Assembly (NCBI GenBank): GCA_019419865.1
Contig: JAHZIG010000021.1
Coordinates: 1-48,331, forward strand
Length of the DNA: 48,331 nucleotides
Source: Clostridiales bacterium
Lineage (GTDB): Bacteria; Bacillota; Clostridia; Monoglobales; Monoglobaceae
Reading direction: 5' to 3'
Part shown: piece after piece, positions 7,447 through 14,595 of the stretch
Position numbering within the stretch: the stretch's first letter is position 1
Layout: each line of letters begins with the position of its first letter
The notes under the pieces: generated by a model
Told to the model about the DNA's origin: nothing
Database searches by the model: none
The model's input: the letters and a program-made list of their open reading frames with translations, nothing else
Made by a program: the position numbers and the translations under genes

Positions 7447-9937
7447 GGAGACGCTGAATAAGCTGAAAAGGAACGCCGTAATTTTGGCGGTGATAGCGGT
7501 TATGGCGGTGTGCAGCGTGATAGTGGTGCGCGGTATACTGCTTGATAACGCCAAAAGAATGGGCAGCGAGATGGCGAACAGCTATTCTTTGGAGAGTGAA
7601 AGAAGCATGATCGCTTACGAAGCGATGATGAGACTCAGCTGCGAGTACATAGACCGTCAGTTACAAATGAGCAACGCTCCGGAAGAGTGGATACGATCGT
7701 TTTTAGAAACGGTGAGTTCTGCATTGGGCGCGAACGTTATAGATCCATACGCAGTGATAGACGGTAAAATAATCGCCGCTAATCCATGGGAGGGCGACGA
7801 GGATTACGCGGTGGAAGACGCGGAGTGGTATAATAAGGCGGTCGAGGCGAACGGTGAAGTAATTTTTACCGACGGATATATCGACGCTATTTCCGGAAAG
7901 ACGGTTATCACGATCGCTCAGGAGGTAAGCGTTCCTGGCGACGTCGTAGCTTTTGATATATTTCCGGAGCAGTTTCGTATAGATGAAAGAGACAACAGGC
8001 TTCCGGAAGGGAGCGCGTATTTTTTATGCGACTCGACGGGAAAGCTTTTATACGGAGATACCGAACTTGACGTATCCGGCGAACGGCTGCAGCGATATAT
8101 CAACGAGATCGTATCTAAAATCGAGGACGGAAGTTTTGAACGCTTTGACGCGTATATTCACAGTCCCGGAGGAGAAAAGTTCGCGGCGTACTATGATATC
8201 GCCGAAAACGGCTGGATATCGATCATTACGATACCGTATAATTCTCTGCTTGGAGGCGTTAGGACGATCTCTATCTGGTATATAGGGATTATTTTGATAT
8301 TCTTGGCTGTATTTATAGCTATGAGTATAAGAGAGAATCATATGAATAGAAATATCGTAAGGACGAACGAGACAGTCCGAGTATTGGGCAATTCGTACTA
8401 CGCGATCTACAGGATGGATTTTTCAAACGAAAGGTATGAGATGATCAAGGGCTCGGACTATATGCGTTCAAAAATTCCCGCCGAGGGCGATTATAACTTG
8501 CTTTTGAGTACGATGGGAGAACTTATGCGTCCTGAGGTGTTTGAGGAATTTAGACGGAGTTTTTCAATTGAAAATGTCCGCAGGCTGGTTTCGCAGCGAA
8601 CGAGAGACTACGGCGGCGATTTCCAGAGACTTTTTGGAGACGAATATAGGTGGGTGAACGTCCGTCTGCTCTTCGACGAGTCGCTGAATCCGGAGGAAGC
8701 GGTGTTGTGTTTTAAAGAGGTGGACGAGGAAAAAAAGGCGCAGCTTAGGCAGATACAGCTTTTGAAGGAGTCGCTCAAGGCGGCCAGAGAGAGCGAGGAG
8801 TCTAAGAATTCATTCTTCTCAAGAATGTCGCACGATATGAGAACGCCGCTGAACGCCATTATCGGATTGTCGGAGCTTGCTGAGATGCATACGGATAAGC
8901 CGGAAAGTCTCAAAGACGATCTGAAGAAGATTAATTATTCGAGTCAGCAGCTTTTAGAGTTGATAAACGACATTTTAGAGATGTCGAGACTTGAAAACGG
9001 TAAAATTACTTTAGAAAACAAGCATTTTAATTTAAGACAGTGCGTAAGCGACTGCGCGGATATTTTCAGGACGCGGGCGGAGAAGGAAGGAAAGGTTGTT
9101 TCGGTCGATTTTGAGATCGAGACGGAGAACGTATACGGCGATTCTTTCCGTCTTACGCAAATACTTAACAACCTTATGTCAAACGCCGTAAAGTTTTCGT
9201 CGCCGGGCGATAGCATCGACCTATCCGTTAAGGAGCTTGAACGAGGCGAGTATACAAAATACCGGTTTATAGTCAAGGACACCGGAGCGGGAATGTCTCG
9301 GGAGTTTATGGATAAGCTTTTTACGCCTTACGAGAGGGAGACCAGGTTCGGAGCGAAGAATATTTCGGGAACCGGACTCGGTATGCCCATAGTAAAAAGC
9401 TTGGTTTCTCAGATGAACGGGGAAATTTCGGTAGAAAGCGAGCTTGGAAAGGGGAGCGTTTTTACGATAACCCTTCCTTTTAAAGGCGTGAATCAGGAGA
9501 ACGATAACTCCGAGAACGAGGAGCGCGGCGAGAACGATACTGAGTTCCTGAGAGGAAAAAAGATACTGCTCGCCGAGGATAACGAGATCAACATGGATAT
9601 TGCATGCGAGCTTTTGGCGATGTACGGCTGCGAAGCGGTAAAGGCGTGGAACGGCAGAGAGGCCGTAGATATCTTTGAAAAGTCGGCCGAGTTTGAGTTC
9701 GACGCTATTTTGATGGATATGCAGATGCCCGAGATGGACGGCTGCGAGGCCGCGCAGACGATCAGAAAAACGAGGCGCGGCGACGCTAAAACGATACCGA
9801 TAATAGCGGTTACGGCTAACGCTTTCGCGGAGGATCTTGCAGCGACCGCCGCCGCCGGAATGGACGCGCATATTTCAAAACCGATCGATTTTAAGGTTCT
9901 TTGCAAAACTCTTGCGGAACTGACGAAAAATAAATAG
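7421..9937 (+). CDS. Membrane hybrid sensor histidine kinase with C-terminal receiver
   Basis: An 838-residue hybrid kinase. A first membrane helix (about 14-36), an extracytoplasmic region of ~240 residues resembling a Cache/PDC sensor, and a second helix (about 283-303) are followed by a PAS-like segment. Then come HisKA with Ser-His-Asp-Met-Arg-Thr-Pro-Leu (His ~470), an ATPase domain with Asn-Asn-Leu-Met-Ser-Asn-Ala, Asp-Thr-Gly-Ala-Gly-Met and Gly-Thr-Gly-Leu-Gly-Met, and a receiver with Leu-Met-Asp-Met-Gln-Met-Pro (Asp ~764). It has no Hpt domain of its own, matching the separate Hpt gene that overlaps its start. It likely senses an external small molecule and controls c-di-GMP turnover. 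Confidence 0.92.
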   Translation: MKKKERGYKETLNKLKRNAVILAVIAVMAVCSVIVVRGILLDNAKRMGSEMANSYSLESERSMIAYEAMMRLSCEYIDRQLQMSNAPEEWIRSFLETVSSALGANVIDPYAVIDGKIIAANPWEGDEDYAVEDAEWYNKAVEANGEVIFTDGYIDAISGKTVITIAQEVSVPGDVVAFDIFPEQFRIDERDNRLPEGSAYFLCDSTGKLLYGDTELDVSGERLQRYINEIVSKIEDGSFERFDAYIHSPGGEKFAAYYDIAENGWISIITIPYNSLLGGVRTISIWYIGIILIFLAVFIAMSIRENHMNRNIVRTNETVRVLGNSYYAIYRMDFSNERYEMIKGSDYMRSKIPAEGDYNLLLSTMGELMRPEVFEEFRRSFSIENVRRLVSQRTRDYGGDFQRLFGDEYRWVNVRLLFDESLNPEEAVLCFKEVDEEKKAQLRQIQLLKESLKAARESEESKNSFFSRMSHDMRTPLNAIIGLSELAEMHTDKPESLKDDLKKINYSSQQLLELINDILEMSRLENGKITLENKHFNLRQCVSDCADIFRTRAEKEGKVVSVDFEIETENVYGDSFRLTQILNNLMSNAVKFSSPGDSIDLSVKELERGEYTKYRFIVKDTGAGMSREFMDKLFTPYERETRFGAKNISGTGLGMPIVKSLVSQMNGEISVESELGKGSVFTITLPFKGVNQENDNSENEERGENDTEFLRGKKILLAEDNEINMDIACELLAMYGCEAVKAWNGREAVDIFEKSAEFEFDAILMDMQMPEMDGCEAAQTIRKTRRGDAKTIPIIAVTANAFAEDLAATAAAGMDAHISKPIDFKVLCKTLAELTKNK

Positions 9938-10009
9938 CGAATCTTCCCGCATGTATAATTTGCGGCGCTATAAGCGCGATAGAGAAATTATTTAGCGTAA
10001 GGAGCGGTT

Positions 10010-10497
10010 ATGAAGGACTGGTTTACCATAAATAAAATAGACGACGACACTTACATTATCAGCGAATACCGCCACTGGGAGGAGACGCATTGTTATCTCC
10101 TAAACGGAGCCGAACGCAGTTTGCTGATAGATACCGGTCTTGGGATATGCAATATCTATAACGAGGTCGCGAAGCTTACGGACAGACCGGTAGAAGCGGT
10201 CGCTACGCATATCCATTGGGATCATATAGGCGGGCATAAATACTTCCCGGACTTTTAACGCTCACAAAGAAGAGATTGACTGGTTGAGCGGCGGTTTTTC
10301 ATTGCCTATAGAAGCCGTAAAGCGCAAAGATAGCGCGCCTTCCCGTCGAAAGAGTGTTTCCGGCGCATTATTCGCTCGATATTAAGCCCGAGATCATAAC
10401 TCGTATGCGGAACGCGTTCGAACGGATCGATCGAGACGGCGATCTGCGCTTCGGCGCCGGAACATTTGATTACGGAGATTGGTCTATACGGCTTTAA
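10010..10497 (+). pseudogene. Decayed metallo-beta-lactamase-fold hydrolase
   Basis: The first 82 codons (10010-10258) encode a good MBL-fold N-terminus ending in the zinc motif Thr-His-Ile-His-Trp-Asp-His-Ile-Gly-Gly-His, then hit a stop. The homology continues at once in another frame (Asn-Ala-His-Lys-Glu-Glu-Ile-Asp-Trp-Leu from about 10257). From about 10330 a third frame encodes the family C-terminus (Arg-Val-Phe-Pro-Ala-His, Asp-Ile-Lys-Pro-Glu-Ile-Ile, and the final Phe-Asp-Tyr-Gly-Asp-Trp-Ser-Ile-Arg-Leu) to the stop at 10495-10497. The middle of the fold, roughly 100 residues with the other zinc ligands, is missing. So there is at least one frameshift plus an internal deletion, and the gene cannot make an active enzyme. 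Confidence 0.8.
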
Positions 10498-10546
10498 GTC
10501 TGGGGCTATATCGGTTTGGTTAGAACAGGCGGGATAAGGAGGAATT

Positions 10547-11461
10547 ATGAGCAAAGCTCTTGATGAAATACGAAAGATCTTGCGGGCGCGCCGCGTTTTA
10601 TACGGGGAGAATGAAACGACCGTTCCATACCTTAAAATATATCGGTATAATACGGAGAACGTTCCAATGCCCAAAATAGAAAATCCTTATTTGTATTTTA
10701 TTATCGACGGATCGATAAGGCTTTACACGCCTTCGGGGATCATGGATTATATATCGGGGCAATATTCGGCGTCGGCGATAGATACGCCGCTGTCCGGTCG
10801 GATCCTGACGTTTTCCGAAGAGGACGATTTTCTGGCTTTGTCGGTCGAATTTACATTAAACGACGCGATCTCCGTAGTTCTGGATATTGAAGGCGATTTG
10901 GCGGAACGGATAGTTAGCTCAAAGCTGACCGACGACGCCATGGCGGCCGCGGACGCTATGATCTTAGAGCCGGTCGCAAGAGCGCTCGCCTTGTTAGACG
11001 ACGAGGACAGCCTGTCTTTTATGAGCGGACAGCTTAAGCGGGAGATCATATTCAACGCGCTTAGGGGATCGTGCGGAAAGCAGTTTTTGCAGAGTATTAT
11101 AAATATTCAGCAGGCGGACGATATATATAAGGCCAACAGCTGGATAAAACAGAATTACAAGGAAAGCTTTTCTGTGGAAAAGCTGGCCGAGCGTCAAAAT
11201 ATGAGCGTTTCTAATTTCCATCAGAAATTCAAAAGCGCCGTTGGAATGGGACCGCTGCAGTGTCAGAAGCGGCTGCGGCTTACCGAGGCGAGACGTTTGA
11301 TGATAGACGAAAACTTAGGCGTGACCGACGCCGCTATGGACGTTGGATACGAGAGCGTCTCGCAATTTATAAGGGATTATAAAAAGATGTATGGAGCGTC
11401 TCCCAAGGGAGATATTCAAAAGATTATTAAGAATCTCAGAACAAAGGCGCAATCGGATTAG
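10547..11461 (+). CDS. AraC-family transcriptional regulator
   Basis: A 304-residue regulator. Residues ~1-190 form a cupin-like N-terminal domain of the AraC_N type, which normally senses a small ligand. The C-terminal ~100 residues carry two helix-turn-helix motifs, including Ser-Val-Glu-Lys-Leu-Ala-Glu-Arg-Gln-Asn-Met-Ser and the second-motif signature Val-Gly-Tyr-Glu-Ser-Val-Ser-Gln-Phe. AAGGAGG precedes the ATG. It follows the decayed MBL gene by 49 bp, which may once have been its partner or target; what it regulates now is unknown. A hairpin overlapping the stop codon probably ends the transcript. Confidence 0.88.
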   Translation: MSKALDEIRKILRARRVLYGENETTVPYLKIYRYNTENVPMPKIENPYLYFIIDGSIRLYTPSGIMDYISGQYSASAIDTPLSGRILTFSEEDDFLALSVEFTLNDAISVVLDIEGDLAERIVSSKLTDDAMAAADAMILEPVARALALLDDEDSLSFMSGQLKREIIFNALRGSCGKQFLQSIINIQQADDIYKANSWIKQNYKESFSVEKLAERQNMSVSNFHQKFKSAVGMGPLQCQKRLRLTEARRLMIDENLGVTDAAMDVGYESVSQFIRDYKKMYGASPKGDIQKIIKNLRTKAQSD

Positions 11462-11472
11462 ATCGCGCCTTT
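11443..11472. terminator. Convergent hairpin at the AraC gene end
   Basis: AAAGGCGC (11443-11450) pairs with GCGCCTTT (11465-11472), with a further ATC/GAT inner stem across one mismatch and a 6-nt loop. It overlaps the AraC stop codon and lies before the end of the opposite-strand GlcG-type gene. T-runs are short, so terminator strength is uncertain. Confidence 0.5.
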
Positions 11473-11498
11473 GCCGTATTTTGAGATGTATATTGAAG

Positions 11499-11909
11499 TT
11501 AATTTATAAGTTCGTTAAACACCGAGACCACGTATTCGGCGATAGCGCAGTCCTCTTCCTCGGTACCGCCGCCTACGCCGATACCGCCCGCAATTTTACC
11601 GCCGCAGAATAATGGGTATCCTCCGGCTACTAAGGTTATCCTGGGATCGTTCGACTGGATATCGTACAACGAACGCCCCGGAGCCGCACAGGCCGCGACG
11701 TCTTTGGTGGCGCTTTGGGTTATAGCGGAGGTGTACGCTTTACCCGGAACCAATGTGATACTCAAGACTAAAGCTTCGCCAAATCTGCGATACAGCCTTG
11801 GCAGACCGTTTTCGTCATAGATCGCAAAGCTGATATCTATACCAATTTCCTTACTTTTCTCATATGCCGCCGCGCACAGCTTATCGCATAATTCATCGGT
11901 CAAAATCAT
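11499..11909 (-). CDS. GlcG/HbpS-type (PF03928) small protein
   Basis: A 136-residue single-domain protein of the family that includes GlcG, HbpS and the PduO C-terminal domain. The signature glycine-rich end is visible (Gly-Gly-Tyr-Pro-Leu, then Gly-Gly-Lys-Ile-Ala-Gly-Gly-Ile-Gly-Val-Gly-Gly), along with the central Lys-Ala-Tyr-Thr-Ser-Ala segment. Family members bind haem or corrinoids or act in glycolate or diol metabolism, but no single function holds across the family, so none is assigned. No signal peptide is seen. AAGGACG lies upstream of the ATG. It is monocistronic and convergent with the AraC gene. Confidence 0.82.
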   Translation of the reverse strand: MILTDELCDKLCAAAYEKSKEIGIDISFAIYDENGLPRLYRRFGEALVLSITLVPGKAYTSAITQSATKDVAACAAPGRSLYDIQSNDPRITLVAGGYPLFCGGKIAGGIGVGGGTEEEDCAIAEYVVSVFNELIN

Positions 11910-12136
11910 GTTAAAACACGTCCTTTCTTATACTTTTATAAAATAACGCGAAACGCAGTTTGGATCGATTATTATTTGCAGTTTCGCTTTAGCTGTAGTA
12001 TAGCGGAAATTTTGGATATTAGCTTGCCGGTTTCTCCGAAGAATTTGCACGATCCTATTTTTTGCTAAGCTAACTTATATAAAAGACCAAATCAAAGAAA
12101 AATGCGATCAATACGAAGAAACTTTAAAGCGCAGAG

Positions 12137-12173
12137 TAAAAATAAGGACGCGAAAGCCTTCCGGCGTTTCGCG
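12137..12173 (-). terminator. Rho-independent terminator of the GT-C-like gene
   Basis: On the minus strand CGCGAAA (12173-12167) pairs with TTTCGCG (12155-12149), with an inner GCC-GGAA-GGC stem and one bulged base, followed by a T-rich tail (TTATTTTTAC, 12146-12137). It lies about 25 bp after the stop of the membrane protein gene. The rest of 11910-12136 holds no recognisable gene. Confidence 0.7.
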
Positions 12174-12196
12174 CCATAAAATCGGATAAAAATTAT

Positions 12197-14332
12197 TTAC
12201 ATCCAGAACGCTATCAAATATTGCATTTTTTGATACAACGTTATATTTGATTTAATTATCCCCCAGCCGCCTGAGTCGACGAAGATCTCAAGCCCATGGA
12301 ATACTATTGCTATTACAAAACAGACGATAAGTATATTTATAAATCTTCTTGTGCGCGCGGTTATCATAAAGGTGTCTTTATTTAAATACTTGTATATCGC
12401 AAAACACGATACTGCGGCTCCCAGATACATTATCCACAGAAAGTCTCCGAAATACCTTCTGAGTAGTCCCGCCATTTGCGTATCCAATATCACAAGCGCG
12501 ATCGAAATAACAAATGAGAGGCAGGTAAAGGCGTATAAGCGTTTATCTTTAAACAGCTTTTTAGAAAATATACCTATTACGCCCGCCCAAAGCAGGGGTT
12601 CGGTGGCCATAACTCCGCCGAAGAACTTCTCGCTTTGCGTCAGCCCCTGATAAGCCGATTCAACGCTTATTATGTTCAAGAACGGGAACGTAGCTTCTAT
12701 TTGCGGAAGCTGGAACAGGTAGGTAAACAGCCCCAGACCTATTCGGCCGAATACAAAACCGCGTTTTGTCATGTCGTTGGAGGTCAGGTTATAGTTGGCT
12801 CCAAAGTCAAACGGAGAGCCGAACCTTGCGTAGTTATACCACATCACGAGCGCGCCTATTATTAAATATGGAAGACATACGGCGATAGTATTTTTAAGAC
12901 TCTTTTTTGAAAACAGCAGCCTGTCCCTAAATACTTCGTTCCAGAATATCGGAATCGCAAATAACGACGTAAGAAGTATTTGCGGTCGCGACGCGGCTAC
13001 CGCGGCCATTAAAAGGCTTCCGAAAAATAATCTCGCGGGCGACAACATTTTTTCGCCGTTATTGGAAACTTTTACTGCGGATAGCCATAATCCAAGTCCG
13101 AAAGTTGCAAACATAGTCGCGGTTATTATCGGAAGCGGATAGAAGTCCGGGCGTTTGACCGTAAAAATAATTCCTCCGCCTATTATACATATAAGCGAAA
13201 CGATCAAATATACGCCGAACGGAGTGTTTTTAAACCAGCGGCGCGCAAGCTGATACAGCGCGAATAGAGTCGCCGCGGCGGCGAGTACGCAGGATATGTA
13301 AACGGCTGTAGACGTCGTCAGCGGTTCGCCCGTCGCAAGATAATACGGAAGATAATAAAGGAGCGCGGGCGCGATTCCAAAATAGACGTAATATTTTCCT
13401 TCGTAATACGCAGTGTCCCATCTGCCGAGGCTTCCTCTTGCAGTCGAGTCGTACGGATTTTCCAGATTTAACATTTTGGGATCCGTCTCTTCGGCTATAT
13501 GAATTTCTCCGCGCGTCAATGCTTCGGCAAGCATCTGGTACTGAACGGTCTCTTCTATTTCTCTGTCGCACCAAGGATCCATTTTTGACAGCGGCCAGAA
13601 ACCGGCGGCGATCGCGACGATCAAGACGAGCAATATCGCGCCCTGCCAGCGTATTCTTATATCCGTTTTGTACTCATACAAAAAAGAACCCGGACGAAAT
13701 ACAAATATAAGCGACAGGACTATCCAAACAAAAAGCGCGCGTCCGAGCGAGAACATAAGAGGAACGTTCGGATTGAGCGTAAGGCTCTTTATCTCGAACT
13801 CTTTATCCTCCGCGACTTTGAACTTAACGCTTAATTCGCTTACGTCCCCGCTGAAATGAAGCCGCGGATAATGGCTTCTTTGGACGCCGTCGCTTATATT
13901 TAACGAAGGAGCCTCGAGCCAATCGTCGTTCGCTTCGTCTTTTGCGCAGATCGTAACGGGAATAGTTTCTTCGCCTTCTACGGCTATGTTAAATTTGAGA
14001 AACGACAACGGCATATCGATATTTCTTATAATAAGTCTTGATTCCTCGCCGTTTGATTTATATGTACGGTCGCCTTCTTTTACGGCGTTTTCGATCGTGT
14101 ATTCGGGATATTCAGGTTTATTCATGCTTGAGCAAATCCATTTATAGTTGAATAGAAACAGCTCTGCAAGCAGAGATATTATTAGTATAAAACTAAAGAC
14201 CGCGACATATTTTTGCAGAGATTCATTTCTAAAGATATAGTTAAAAAAAGTTTTAAATGAAAAACGCGATATTTTGTCATTCTGATTTTCAACATTATTT
14301 TTAGCGATCGTATTAAAAAATATGTTTTTCAT
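12197..14332 (-). CDS. Multi-pass membrane protein, probable GT-C-type glycosyltransferase
   Basis: A 711-residue integral membrane protein with roughly a dozen hydrophobic helices. After one helix (~40-65), a beta-rich extracytoplasmic segment (~75-185) follows, then a helix bundle. The loop Tyr-Tyr-Glu-Gly-Lys-Tyr-Tyr-Val-Tyr-Phe-Gly with a following Pro-Ala-Leu-Leu, after an acidic Asp-Pro-Trp-Cys-Asp-Arg-Glu extracytoplasmic segment, resembles membrane GT-C sugar transferases that use polyprenyl-phosphate sugars. The exact substrate is unknown, and the function is inferred from layout rather than a diagnostic motif. GGGAGGAAA precedes the ATG. It stands alone with its own promoter and terminator. 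Confidence 0.6.
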   Translation of the reverse strand: MKNIFFNTIAKNNVENQNDKISRFSFKTFFNYIFRNESLQKYVAVFSFILIISLLAELFLFNYKWICSSMNKPEYPEYTIENAVKEGDRTYKSNGEESRLIIRNIDMPLSFLKFNIAVEGEETIPVTICAKDEANDDWLEAPSLNISDGVQRSHYPRLHFSGDVSELSVKFKVAEDKEFEIKSLTLNPNVPLMFSLGRALFVWIVLSLIFVFRPGSFLYEYKTDIRIRWQGAILLVLIVAIAAGFWPLSKMDPWCDREIEETVQYQMLAEALTRGEIHIAEETDPKMLNLENPYDSTARGSLGRWDTAYYEGKYYVYFGIAPALLYYLPYYLATGEPLTTSTAVYISCVLAAAATLFALYQLARRWFKNTPFGVYLIVSLICIIGGGIIFTVKRPDFYPLPIITATMFATFGLGLWLSAVKVSNNGEKMLSPARLFFGSLLMAAVAASRPQILLTSLFAIPIFWNEVFRDRLLFSKKSLKNTIAVCLPYLIIGALVMWYNYARFGSPFDFGANYNLTSNDMTKRGFVFGRIGLGLFTYLFQLPQIEATFPFLNIISVESAYQGLTQSEKFFGGVMATEPLLWAGVIGIFSKKLFKDKRLYAFTCLSFVISIALVILDTQMAGLLRRYFGDFLWIMYLGAAVSCFAIYKYLNKDTFMITARTRRFINILIVCFVIAIVFHGLEIFVDSGGWGIIKSNITLYQKMQYLIAFWM

Positions 14333-14398
14333 AAGTTTCCTCCCGCTTAGGCAGTAATTAAAAGTATAATTAAATCCATTAGCCTTAAACCTCGTTTA

Positions 14399-14427
14399 AT
14401 TTTAAATAACATACATATATTTGTCAA
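14399..14427 (-). promoter_or_regulatory. Promoter of the GT-C-like membrane protein gene
   Basis: On the minus strand TTGACA (14427-14422), a 17-bp spacer and TAAAAT (14404-14399) sit about 65 bp before the ATG. The surrounding region is very AT-rich. Confidence 0.7.
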
Positions 14428-14496
14428 GTATTATATATAGTAAAATCAAAATAATATTACAGATTGTTAAAGAAAAAATATTCTCAATAAAAATAG

Positions 14497-14525
14497 TTGT
14501 TTTTTGTCAAGGAATATGATATAAT
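14497..14525 (+). promoter_or_regulatory. Promoter of the zinc-ribbon/propeller gene
   Basis: TTGTTT (14497-14502), 17 bp and a perfect TATAAT (14520-14525). A start near 14532 leaves a leader of about 60 nt to the GTG at 14596. Confidence 0.55.
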
Positions 14526-14595
14526 TTTACAAATGTATTGTGCTTTGCAATGATATGCAATGATAATTATAAACAGAAAGGTGGTTAGTTGTTCT

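Noticed and set aside
9221..9871. 216-codon open frame on the minus strand inside the hybrid kinase gene
   Set aside because: Fully opposite the kinase ATPase/receiver region; no domain or ribosome site.
10010..10258. A real 82-residue small protein
   Set aside because: The homology continues beyond the stop in other frames to the family C-terminus, so it is the front of a broken gene.
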